From positions 1 through 43,720 of IMG/VR virus record IMGVR_UViG_3300021197_000753: a stretch of 43,720 nucleotides of DNA, one strand, 5' to 3'. This document shows positions 1-5,215 of the stretch, piece after piece. The notes below the pieces were generated by a model. It saw nothing but the letters and a program-made list of their open reading frames with translations, had not been told where the DNA came from and did not search any database. Numbering within the stretch: the first letter of the stretch is position 1; each line of letters opens with the position of its first letter. Both the position numbers and the translations under genes were made by a program. The DNA comes from a virus.

Positions 1-12
1 GAAGGTGGCTTA

Positions 13-198
13 ATGGGCGGGCCAAAGAAAGCGTATATCCTCTGCCCTGAATGTGGAGGCAATGGCTATCATACGCCTGAAATAGATAAGTACGAAGATA
101 ACGAAAAACTGTTAAACGTATGTAAATATTGCGAAGGGACGGGTCATGTTGGTTGGCAGCGTACTTTTGAAGGATCTTATGGTGATTGTAATGAGTGA
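13..198 (+). CDS. Small DnaJ-type zinc-finger protein
   Basis: Encodes 61 aa with two CxxCxGxG motifs (CPECGGNG near residue 11, CKYCEGTG near residue 37), the pattern of half of a DnaJ cysteine-rich zinc-binding domain. Without J or substrate domains it is not a chaperone by itself; small proteins of this kind probably bind one zinc and act in RNA or protein contacts, but the role is unknown. The ATG follows AAGGTGG at a good spacing. The frame is open upstream to the window edge, so a longer protein cannot be excluded. Its end overlaps the next gene. Confidence 0.7.
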   Translation: MGGPKKAYILCPECGGNGYHTPEIDKYEDNEKLLNVCKYCEGTGHVGWQRTFEGSYGDCNE

Positions 199-466
199 TT
201 TAAAGTATTTATTGATGTTTTTAAGTGTCACCAGTAAGAATCAAAAAGAATATTTAGTTTTTGTTAATACAATAGCTAAACTTTTGATGGGTGATAAATT
301 TGGTTATGATGCTGGTTCAGAGTATTCTGACATTGTTGCTTTTAAAGCAAATGCAAAAAAAGTGTATAAAGAAACTGTAAAAAACCCTGACACAACATTA
401 AAACCTTTAAAGAAACAAAATTTAAGAGTTTTAAAAGGTGGTAAGAACAATATAGACCAAGAGTAA
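191..466 (+). CDS. Hypothetical protein, 91 aa
   Basis: I place the start at the ATG giving MSDLKYLLMF, which overlaps the stop region of the preceding gene; the longer frame from 146 would overlap that gene by 53 bases without a clear ribosome site. The protein is lysine-rich in its C-terminal half (KPLKKQNLRVLKGGKNN) with a hydrophobic N-terminal helix. No family is recognised. Overlap suggests translational coupling with the zinc-finger gene. Confidence 0.6.
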   Translation: MSDLKYLLMFLSVTSKNQKEYLVFVNTIAKLLMGDKFGYDAGSEYSDIVAFKANAKKVYKETVKNPDTTLKPLKKQNLRVLKGGKNNIDQE

Positions 467-475
467 TTTTACCCA

Positions 476-481
476 TACAAT
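476..481 (+). promoter_or_regulatory. Putative -10 box 6 nt before an ATG
   Basis: TACAAT ends exactly six bases before the ATG at 488. The same spacing is seen at 3191-3196 and 6474-6479, which would place the transcription start at the initiation codon (leaderless mRNA). No convincing -35 box is visible. Weak as a single site because a hexamer of this kind is common in AT-rich DNA. Confidence 0.3.
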
Positions 482-487
482 TAAGGT

Positions 488-718
488 ATGGGTATTAAAT
501 TAGAAAAAGTAGATTTAAGCTGGGAAGAAATCTTAGATATGGATTTTGCAAGATTTTCTTTAGCCGATGTCGATAAGATGTCAAGTGAAGATAAACATGA
601 GTTTATTGCTGGTATTGTTGGAGATTATAACTTTCAAAAAGAAATAGATTGTGATAAAAGTGTTCTCAAGGTATACGAAAAAATTATAGGTTACTTAATT
701 AGGGCATACGGACATTAG
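488..718 (+). CDS. Hypothetical protein, 76 aa
   Basis: Small acidic, mostly helical protein (EEILDMDFARFSLADVDKMS). Not recognised. The start has only a weak AAGG three bases upstream, too close to be a normal Shine-Dalgarno site, and a TACAAT hexamer six bases before that ATG. Its TAG stop overlaps by one base the GTG start of the next gene, so the two are probably translationally coupled. Confidence 0.65.
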   Translation: MGIKLEKVDLSWEEILDMDFARFSLADVDKMSSEDKHEFIAGIVGDYNFQKEIDCDKSVLKVYEKIIGYLIRAYGH

Positions 719-1188
719 TGAAAGCATCAACAGATCTATTAAGAGCCATTGGTATTAACCTGGCTCGTAACATCCTAGAACAGGACGAATTGTCCCCTGA
801 AGCTAAACTTTGGCGCTGTGTTATTCTCAATGCTTTTGAAGATACCTTTGTTACTCATTCGGATCGTAAAAACTCACTTAAAAAATTAACAGCACACAAT
901 TGGATTATCTCGATGTGTGATGACTTTACCAATGTTTGTATCTGCGCAGAACTCGAACCAGACATAGTTAAAGAAGCTTATGTCAAAGCGTTAAAAGAAA
1001 AAAATGTACGTTTTACCAAGCGTCAGTTGATGTGGTTAAAATATGACAAGCTGTATACTCGTATGAAAGAGCTATCGGATAAAGAAAAACAACGCATGAC
1101 TAGGAAAAGAGTAAATTTATTAAGGGAAGAAGTTTTTATGACATCAACGGAATATGTTAGCACTGTTTTTTTGTCGGTGTTGGCATAG
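718..1188 (+). CDS. Phage protein of unknown function, 156 aa
   Basis: Starts at GTG 718, sharing a base with the preceding TAG. The central pattern EAKLWRCVILNAFED ... HNWIISMCDDFTNVCICAELEPD resembles a widespread unnamed phage family in which a W-I-x-S-x-D-D-F-x-x-V-C-x-x-A-x-L-x-P motif follows an N-terminal helix, often found near regulatory or replication genes. The C-terminal third is basic (KEKQRMTRKRVNLLREE). Function unknown; a nucleic-acid role is only inferred from charge. Confidence 0.65.
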   Translation: MKASTDLLRAIGINLARNILEQDELSPEAKLWRCVILNAFEDTFVTHSDRKNSLKKLTAHNWIISMCDDFTNVCICAELEPDIVKEAYVKALKEKNVRFTKRQLMWLKYDKLYTRMKELSDKEKQRMTRKRVNLLREEVFMTSTEYVSTVFLSVLA

Positions 1189-1294
1189 GGTGTATAAACT
1201 GTTTTTTATTAACATGAATGAAAGTACAGGCAGTTTTGCACCTTGTTGATTTTATTACATATGTGATATAGCTTAGTAGTAAGGAGAACGTGTT

Positions 1295-1927
1295 ATGGTT
1301 CGAAAAACTACTAAAGATTTGACTGTTTTAGTGACGGAAGAATTTTTAAAAAATTGGCAACCTGATTTTCTTAAAGTAAAGTATATTTATGTTCGTGATG
1401 CTTTGCAGAAAAATTTATTGGTATCTGCATCAAAAAAAGGCACACATAGTTTTATATTTGATTATGGTTATAATAGGGTGCATAAATCAAAGGTCATAGG
1501 CTACTGGCCTATTATGTCGATTAATGAAGCACGGACCAGGGTGCAGGAGTGTAATGTTTTAGTGAAAGAAGGTAAAAGCTACGAAGAACTGTTTGAAGTG
1601 GAAAGAACACCGGCAACCATATATTTCCTAGAAAATGAACAAGGGTACATAAAGATTGGTAGGAGCAAGGAATGGGTACATCGGATCAAGGACCAGGTGC
1701 TATCGGTTAAAGGTGTACGGCTCATAGGCATAAGACCAGAAACAAAAGAGATATCTGAAACAAAGCTACATAACCTGTATGCACAGTATAGACAGCCTAA
1801 TACAGAATATTTTGAAGACAAAAAGGGATTGATAAAACAATTGATTACTCAAGCCATTGTATATAATGTTAGCGATGAACAATTAATTAATATGATGAAA
1901 AGACAAAAGGATCTAATTTACACATAA
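1295..1927 (+). CDS. Integrase-type arm DNA-binding domain fused to T5orf172 nuclease domain
   Basis: 210 aa with a strong ribosome site (AAGGAG, eight bases upstream). Residues about 31-95 look like the DUF4102 arm-binding N-domain of tyrosine recombinases: VRDALQKNLLVSASKKGTHS, then IGYWPIMSINEAR, the counterpart of the usual G-Y/R-P-x-x-S-L-x-E-A-R. Residues about 108-185 look like T5orf172/MUG113, a GIY-YIG-related domain: IYFLENEQGYIKIGRS, R130, ETKLH (E155, H159), YRQPNTEYF. The recombinase catalytic R...HxxR...Y region is absent. It could be a homing-type nuclease aimed at attachment-like sites, or a DNA-binding regulator. Family assignment of both halves is by motif only. Confidence 0.75.
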   Translation: MVRKTTKDLTVLVTEEFLKNWQPDFLKVKYIYVRDALQKNLLVSASKKGTHSFIFDYGYNRVHKSKVIGYWPIMSINEARTRVQECNVLVKEGKSYEELFEVERTPATIYFLENEQGYIKIGRSKEWVHRIKDQVLSVKGVRLIGIRPETKEISETKLHNLYAQYRQPNTEYFEDKKGLIKQLITQAIVYNVSDEQLINMMKRQKDLIYT

Positions 1928-1931
1928 GCAC

Positions 1932-1970
1932 CTCTATACAAAAAAAATAAAAAATATTATTTGTATAGAG
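1932..1970. repeat. 11-bp perfect inverted repeat
   Basis: CTCTATACAAA (1932-1942) and TTTGTATAGAG (1960-1970) form a perfect dyad with a 17-base A-rich spacer, five bases after the stop of the arm-domain/nuclease gene. No T-run follows, so it is not a standard intrinsic terminator. It could protect the mRNA 3' end or be a binding or cleavage site for the upstream protein. Confidence 0.7.
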
Positions 1971-1977
1971 CTAGGAA

Positions 1978-2046
1978 TTAAGGAAAGTATGGAAAAGACT
2001 GTACTAATAGGATTATAGGCAACAGTCTACTAGGAATATTCCTTAA
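1978..2046 (+). ncRNA. Candidate structured leader RNA upstream of terS
   Basis: Nested complementary arms: TTAAGGAA (1978-1985) with TTCCTTAA (2039-2046), and inside it AGACTGT (1996-2002) with ACAGTCT (2022-2028). A competing local palindrome AGGAATATTCCT (2032-2043) shares bases with the outer stem, so two exclusive folds are possible. The stretch lies just before a leader peptide and the small terminase gene. No known riboswitch class is recognised. TATGGAAAA recurs at 1988, 2051 and 2073. Confidence 0.4.
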
Positions 2047-2073
2047 TAACTATGGAAAACAGAGGAGGCGAGT

Positions 2074-2127
2074 ATGGAAAATTTATTTAAAATATTATTT
2101 GTAAGGAGGTGCATAGGTGCCAAGTAA
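2074..2127 (+). CDS. Putative 17-aa leader peptide
   Basis: ATG at 2074 preceded by GAGGAGG at an ideal distance, encoding MENLFKILFVRRCIGAK. It overlaps the start of the terminase small subunit gene by 11 bases, and the ribosome site of that gene (AAGGAGG, 2102-2108) lies inside it. Translation of the peptide would therefore control access to the terS start. It is too short to judge coding potential by composition. Confidence 0.4.
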   Translation: MENLFKILFVRRCIGAK

Positions 2128-2611
2128 ACCTAAAACAATGAAAACATTTGATGATCTTACTGACAAGCAAGTGGCATTTGTAAATGCTTTGGTTGCTGAT
2201 TGGGGTACTATATCTAAAAAAGATGCGGTAATTAAAGCTGGTTATAGTTCAAAAAGTGATAATTCAGCAATGGTACTGGGTAGCAGATTAACTAATCCTG
2301 AAATTAATCCACATGTGTGTAGATTCCTGGAAAGAAGATTAAGTGAGGAACAAGCTATTTATGAAAAAGACAAACTTAGAAGATATAAAACACTTGAAAG
2401 ATTAAGAGATGGCAGTGAAAAGAAAGGACAGTACACTGCAGCAATTAATGCTGAATTTAGGTCGGGACAACTAGCTGGACAATACGTTGATAAAAAAGAA
2501 ATAACTCATAACACTTTGGAAGGTATGAGTAGAGAACAGCTTGAAAGTAGATTAAAAGAATTGGAAGATAAAATTGGTGCTAATACAATAATAGTTCAGG
2601 GTAAAGGTTAA
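2117..2611 (+). CDS. terS: Terminase small subunit
   Basis: 164 aa, GTG start with an AAGGAGG site. The N-terminal part, LTDKQVAFVNALVADWG...KKDAVIKAGYSS, is the classic small-terminase helix-turn-helix pattern (LTxKQxxFVxxY...AAIxAGYS) that recognises the packaging site. A central helical region follows, and a C-terminal EGMSREQLESRLKELEDK helix likely mediates oligomerisation or contact with TerL. Unusually, the large subunit is about 3.9 kb away rather than adjacent. Its stop overlaps by four bases the 3' end of a convergent minus-strand gene. Confidence 0.8.
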   Translation: MPSKPKTMKTFDDLTDKQVAFVNALVADWGTISKKDAVIKAGYSSKSDNSAMVLGSRLTNPEINPHVCRFLERRLSEEQAIYEKDKLRRYKTLERLRDGSEKKGQYTAAINAEFRSGQLAGQYVDKKEITHNTLEGMSREQLESRLKELEDKIGANTIIVQGKG

Positions 2612-2877
2612 TCTAGTATTTCTAATTCATACATCTCAACAATACAAGATTTTAAGATAAGATCTAATCCACCCCAACCACCATCTGAGGTGTAGGTATT
2701 ACATAGTTTTACAGATTCTTTATCTTGGTGAAGTAAATAACCTATACTATAAGCTAATACATGTTTTTCTTTACTCACCTCTTCAAGACTCTTCCAAGAA
2801 CTGTCACCAGTGTGATCCTTCCAAACTACAATATATAAAGGTTGAACAGGTTTACTCGTTTTCGTTTTCATAAACAT
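2608..2877 (-). CDS. Phage protein of unknown function, 89 aa
   Basis: Minus-strand gene converging on terS. The sequence YIVVWKDHTGDSSWKSLEEVSKEKHVL...SIGYLLHQDKESVKL resembles a widespread unnamed small phage family with a V-x-W-x-D-x-x-x-D-S-S-W-x-x-x-E pattern, followed by V-G-Y-L-x-x-x-D-K-E-x-x. No function is known. It starts inside the end of the upstream minus-strand gene (26-base overlap), so the two form a small operon. Confidence 0.65.
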   Translation of the reverse strand: MFMKTKTSKPVQPLYIVVWKDHTGDSSWKSLEEVSKEKHVLAYSIGYLLHQDKESVKLCNTYTSDGGWGGLDLILKSCIVEMYELEILD

Positions 2878-3157
2878 CAGTGACCATAATTTTTTTAATT
2901 ATTTCTATATTTCTAATTATATCTTTAGGGTGTACTTCAATATGAGTTAAACCGTTTTCTTCATGGTGTATTATTTCAGGATGTTCTTTGTCTAGTAATT
3001 TTTTGGTGTAAGCTGTGTAAAAAGCATTTTCAATAATTTTTTTTACACGTCTATCTAACCCTAAATAAAAATAAATAAATTTAGCGTCATCTTGTTGGTC
3101 TAAAATATCAAAAAGTGATATAGTTAGATTGCCATATTTGTCGATTTTTTGTTCCAT
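2852..3157 (-). CDS. Hypothetical protein, 101 aa
   Basis: First gene of a two-gene minus-strand unit. Predicted largely helical; no recognised family. On the minus strand a TACGAT hexamer ends six bases before its ATG, the same spacing seen for three plus-strand genes. It is divergent from the VRR-NUC gene with only 45 bases between the two start codons. Orientation against the rest of the phage suggests an early or separately controlled moron-type unit. Confidence 0.6.
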   Translation of the reverse strand: MEQKIDKYGNLTISLFDILDQQDDAKFIYFYLGLDRRVKKIIENAFYTAYTKKLLDKEHPEIIHHEENGLTHIEVHPKDIIRNIEIIKKIMVTDVYENENE

Positions 3158-3202
3158 GTTATAATCGTATAATAAATTAACCTCAAAAGATATACTGACT
3201 AA
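3158..3202. promoter_or_regulatory. Divergent promoter region with two -10 boxes
   Basis: This 45-base region separates the starts of two divergent genes. On the plus strand TATACT (3191-3196) ends six bases before the ATG at 3203. On the minus strand TACGAT (complement of 3164-3169) ends six bases before the ATG at 3157. Neither gene has a Shine-Dalgarno site, so both may be transcribed as leaderless mRNAs. No consensus -35 boxes are visible. Confidence 0.45.
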
Positions 3203-3601
3203 ATGTCAACTAAAGAATCCAAATTATGGAAAAAAATTAACCTACTTCAGAAAGGTAGGAAAGACTGGCATTTAACTCGTATAGAATCCTCTACAATCAA
3301 CGGAATACCTGATGTTTATGGCTGTATTGAAGGTCGTTCTTTTTGGCTTGAATTAAAGGCAACAGATGCTAAGAATTGTGGACTGTCTAAGTTTCAGGTT
3401 AACTGGCATTTAAGCCATCAACAGGCTGGTGGTACCGTTCGTATTCTTAATGCACATGCCTCGGAGACCGAGCTGGAACTTCTCGAGATCCGTGAGCCAG
3501 GCGTCGCAGTATCGCTGTCCCGTCCCGTCCCGTCCCGTTCATTCTCGGATAACTTATATCATTTATTGATCCTGGGATCGGAACCAGTTCCCTGGTCCTG
3601 A
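3203..3601 (+). CDS. VRR-NUC type PD-(D/E)XK nuclease, C-terminus extended by repeats
   Basis: 132 aa. Residues 1 to about 95 match VRR-NUC nucleases: E28, GIPDVYG (D37), WLELKA (E50, K52), and SKFQVNWHLSHQQAGG (Q65), the metal-binding and catalytic set of this fold. These enzymes act as structure-specific or resolvase-like nucleases in phage DNA processing. From about residue 96 the frame runs through GC-rich repeat DNA (REPGVAVSLSRPVPSRSF... to GSEPVPWS), so the last third looks like readthrough of an inserted repeat rather than native protein. Native domain confidence is high; the exact functional C-terminus is uncertain. Confidence 0.8.
   Translation: MSTKESKLWKKINLLQKGRKDWHLTRIESSTINGIPDVYGCIEGRSFWLELKATDAKNCGLSKFQVNWHLSHQQAGGTVRILNAHASETELELLEIREPGVAVSLSRPVPSRSFSDNLYHLLILGSEPVPWS
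3517..3540. repeat. C-rich tandem GTCCC block / G-quadruplex motif
   Basis: Four tandem GTCCC units followed by GTTC. On the minus strand it reads GGG-AC-GGG-AC-GGG-AC-GGG, which satisfies the canonical G-quadruplex pattern with 2-base loops. It lies within the C-terminal coding part of the VRR-NUC gene. Confidence 0.8.
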
Positions 3602-3662
3602 AGCCCGTCCCGTCCCGTCCCCGTTTGGCTAGGATCGTGAGTCATGTATATATTTCAACAGG
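3577..3662. repeat. Composite GC-rich repeat, unit 1
   Basis: Order of modules: core ATCGGAACCAGTTCCCT with imperfect hairpin arm, then GAAGCC, then a C-rich block with four CCC runs (3604-3622, a second minus-strand G-quadruplex motif), then about 25 bases to TATATAT (3647-3653). The next unit starts 86 bases after this one. Composition is strikingly GC-rich for this genome. Confidence 0.75.
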
Positions 3663-3750
3663 ATCGGAACCAGTTCCCTGGTTCCGAAGCCTCCCGTCCC
3701 GCCGCTACAACGCTGTCCTGATCGTGATCTGCTATATAAATAAAGCGTCA
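3663..3750. repeat. Composite GC-rich repeat, unit 2
   Basis: Same module order as the previous unit. The hairpin is perfect: TCGGAACCAG (3664-3673) pairs with CTGGTTCCGA (3678-3687) around loop TTCC. It is followed by GAAGCC, TCCCGTCCCGCCG, a GATCGTGA stretch and TATATAAATAAAGCG. Unit length is 88 bases. Confidence 0.75.
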
Positions 3751-3805
3751 GGTTCCGGGCTGGATCCTGAAATGGTCTGAAGCGTTGATATATGTGGGTA
3801 TATAT
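3751..3805. repeat. Composite GC-rich repeat, degenerate unit 3
   Basis: GGTTCCGGGCTGGATCC corresponds to the hairpin module and GAAGCG to the GAAGCC module; the C-rich block is missing and TATATAT follows. It ends where a promoter-like sequence precedes the micro-ORF pair. Confidence 0.5.
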
Positions 3806-3813
3806 GGGATACT
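3785..3813 (+). promoter_or_regulatory. Putative promoter for the micro-ORF pair
   Basis: TTGATA (3785-3790) and GATACT (3808-3813) are separated by 17 bases, near-consensus for a sigma-70 promoter, about 30 bases before the ATG at 3843. A TATATAT alternative -10 overlaps at 3799-3805. Confidence 0.4.
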
Positions 3814-3842
3814 GGGGGTGTGAATAACGAAGGAGAAGACAG

Positions 3843-4022
3843 ATGAAAGTTAAAGATAAACCAGAAGCAGACAAGATATACGCCTTAACTGCTGGAAAAG
3901 GCAAACCCAGCATAGCAAACGGAAACACTTGGGCACAATCAGAAGTAATAGAGATGCCGGATCATCAGGATCCCGGCGCCGATGAGGCTGATCAACAAAA
4001 GGAGGTAAACAAATGTCGTTAA
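3843..4022 (+). CDS. Micro-ORF A, 59 aa, with IEMPDHQDP tail
   Basis: ATG 3843 follows AAGGAG at a good distance. The protein starts MKVKDKPEADKIYALTAGKG and ends with EVIEMPDHQDPGADEAD plus a short basic tail. The acidic tail segment is shared with the downstream micro-ORF, in the same reading frame. Stop overlaps the next start by ten bases. Codon choice is more GC-rich than in neighbouring genes, as expected inside the GC-rich island. No family recognised. Confidence 0.5.
   Translation: MKVKDKPEADKIYALTAGKGKPSIANGNTWAQSEVIEMPDHQDPGADEADQQKEVNKCR
3945..3992. repeat. Duplicated in-frame block, copy 1
   Basis: 48 bases encoding VIEMPDHQDPGADEAD, similar to 4082-4132 with one three-base difference in length. 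The block is in coding phase in both copies, which supports both micro-ORFs being translated. Confidence 0.7.
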
Positions 4023-4144
4023 TTGATACATTGCTACAGCTGAACCCCGATGCCGTGGTGACTGAACAAGAAGGGTTTGTGGTCATAGAGATACCGGACC
4101 ATCCGGATCCCGACGACGTAGATGAGGCTGATGGAGCTGAATGA
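4013..4144 (+). CDS. Micro-ORF B, 43 aa, with IEIPDHPDP tail
   Basis: ATG 4013 follows GGAGG (4000-4004) at an ideal spacing. Encodes MSLIDTLLQLNPDAVVTEQE then GFVVIEIPDHPDPDDVDEAD, ending GAE. It shares its acidic C-terminal half with micro-ORF A but not its N-terminus. A small acidic protein paired with a mildly basic one could form a regulatory or inhibitor pair, but this is speculation. A longer frame starting at 4122 in another phase is rejected. Confidence 0.5.
   Translation: MSLIDTLLQLNPDAVVTEQEGFVVIEIPDHPDPDDVDEADGAE
4082..4132. repeat. Duplicated in-frame block, copy 2
   Basis: 51 bases encoding VIEIPDHPDPDDVDEAD, the partner of 3945-3992. Confidence 0.7.
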
Positions 4145-4253
4145 TATCTTACATTCTTTTACTTGGGATCCTGGTTCTGTGCTTCGCCGCTCGGTACCCG
4201 CACGCTACCTTAGCCTTTCTGTGGGGCACGATGCTATGGGCCAACTGGTAGCA

Positions 4254-4332
4254 TCCCGCCGTCCCGCCGTCGTTGGTCCTTTTTACATGACAGCATATAT
4301 AAAACTACTGGGATCCCTGGTTCCGGGGATCC
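4254..4332. repeat. Composite GC-rich repeat, C-block to hairpin
   Basis: TCCCGCCGTCCCGCCGT (4254-4270), then about 25 bases to TATATA (4296), then the hairpin GGATCCC (4311-4317) with GGGATCC (4326-4332) around a loop containing TGGTTCC. Same module order as at 3577-3750, counted from the C-block. Confidence 0.65.
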
Positions 4333-4392
4333 GTCTTCACGGAAGTACATAACTCATCTTTTCAGAGGTAGTCTAGTAAGGGGTAAACTCAA

Positions 4393-4443
4393 ATATCGCA
4401 AATGAGGAGCTTAAAAATTTGCAATTCCTGCCTTATTTGATAT
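4393..4443 (+). promoter_or_regulatory. Imperfect leader hairpin
   Basis: ATAT plus CAAATGAGG (4393-4407) pairs with CCTTATTTG plus ATAT (4431-4443), with a two-base bulge and one G-T pair, and AG/CT pairs continuing inward. It is 41 bases upstream of the gene at 4485. It could be a regulatory leader or the end of an upstream transcript; no T-run follows. Confidence 0.35.
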
Positions 4444-4484
4444 CATGGGAGATGTAAGTAAACTAAAAAAGAGAGGATATAATT

Positions 4485-5084
4485 ATGGGTTTTGATGTAT
4501 ATGGTTTGAATCCAACAATACAAGAGGGCAGTGTTAAGCCTGAAATTGATTGGAATACTAATCCGTCAGGCGAAGAAAGAAAAACATACTTTGAGCAATC
4601 TGAGAAATATCAAGATGACAACATAGGTGTCTACTTTCGTAATAATGTTTGGTGGTGGAGAAGATTAGCTGCATATGTGTATGAGAATACAGATGAGATT
4701 TCTGAAGATGATTATGGTATTTGGCATGAGAATAGTGGTCATCAAGTTGATGAAGATACAGCTATTAAAATAGCCGACAAGTTAGAAGAACTTATCAAGC
4801 AAGGGCACACTGCTGAATATCAGTTGCAAGTTGAAGAAGCTATGGCACACGCTGAGGAAGATAACAAAGGCATTGAAGAAAAAATGAGTGCTTTGCGTGA
4901 AAGTGTAATCAAGCTGACTGGTGACAAAGATATAACTCCAGCTAATTATCCAGAAATACAAAATAAAGAGTGGGATAAGCTTTATAGTCAAAAGTCGTGG
5001 GACGACAGCTATCCGTTCAGTGTTGAGAATGTTCAAGACTTTGCAGATTTTTGTAGACACTCTGGGGGGTTTGAGATATGTTAA
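4485..5084 (+). CDS. Conserved phage protein of unknown function, 199 aa
   Basis: Starts MGFDVYGLNP after AGAGG. The N-terminal MGFDxYGxxP, a middle YFRNNVWWWRRLAAYV segment, GHQVDEDTAIKIADKLEELI, and the ending PYPFSVENVQDFADFCRHSGGF-like block resemble an unnamed family I associate with marine phages and some bacteria. The glycine/tryptophan-rich core suggests a compact soluble domain. It stands alone inside the GC-rich island with normal AT-rich codon use, so it is a native-looking gene flanked by repeat DNA. A structured RNA and terminator follow. Confidence 0.7.
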   Translation: MGFDVYGLNPTIQEGSVKPEIDWNTNPSGEERKTYFEQSEKYQDDNIGVYFRNNVWWWRRLAAYVYENTDEISEDDYGIWHENSGHQVDEDTAIKIADKLEELIKQGHTAEYQLQVEEAMAHAEEDNKGIEEKMSALRESVIKLTGDKDITPANYPEIQNKEWDKLYSQKSWDDSYPFSVENVQDFADFCRHSGGFEIC

Positions 5085-5115
5085 AGGTAAGTTAGGACTG
5101 AAAAGGATTTCATTG

Positions 5116-5173
5116 GGGAGACTTTCGTCTCCCGTCTCGAAGGGGTTGGTTATCGGTTAAGTTAATGCAACCC
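5116..5173 (+). ncRNA. Candidate structured RNA (two stem-loops before a terminator)
   Basis: GGGAGAC (5116-5122) and GTCTCCC (5127-5133) form a perfect 7-bp stem with a TTTC loop. GGGTTG (5143-5148) and CAACCC (5168-5173) form a second stem with a 19-base loop. Together with the terminator hairpin immediately after, this gives a compact three-stem RNA of about 100 bases. It may be the processed 3' end of the upstream mRNA or a separate small RNA. No known RNA family is recognised. Confidence 0.4.
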
Positions 5174-5181
5174 TACTTTTT

Positions 5182-5211
5182 CCCCTGGGCTTCGGTCCAG
5201 GGGTTTTTTTT
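5182..5211 (+). terminator. Strong intrinsic terminator with UUCG loop
   Basis: CCCCTGG (5182-5188) pairs with CCAGGGG (5197-5203), extended inward by G-T and C-G to a C(TTCG)G tetraloop, followed by eight T. It is a textbook rho-independent terminator ending the transcript of the gene at 4485. Confidence 0.9.
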
Positions 5212-5215
5212 GTCT

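Larger units (their letters stand above)
4145..4484. other. 340-base gap with repeat modules and a leader hairpin
   Basis: No convincing gene. It contains GGGATCCTGGTTCTG (4165), a C-rich block (4254-4270), a TATATA element (4296), the hairpin module at 4311-4332, and an AT-rich leader for the gene at 4485. A frame open across 4122-4352 follows repeat DNA and has no ribosome site, so it is not called. Confidence 0.6.

Noticed and set aside
3629-4086. Minus-strand frames of 99 and 78 aa
   Set aside because: Antisense to repeats and to two micro-ORFs with good ribosome sites; no recognisable protein pattern.
4122-4352. 76-aa plus-strand frame through the GC-rich island
   Set aside because: Overlaps micro-ORF B out of phase, has no ribosome site, and is built of repeat modules including a hairpin.
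4326-4380. Glutamine (glnA-type) riboswitch because of CGGAAGTA
   Set aside because: Only a short stretch matches; the other conserved segments and stems are missing.
5116-5211. tRNA or tmRNA
   Set aside because: No acceptor stem, T-arm consensus or CCA; the stems fit a structured 3' end with terminator.
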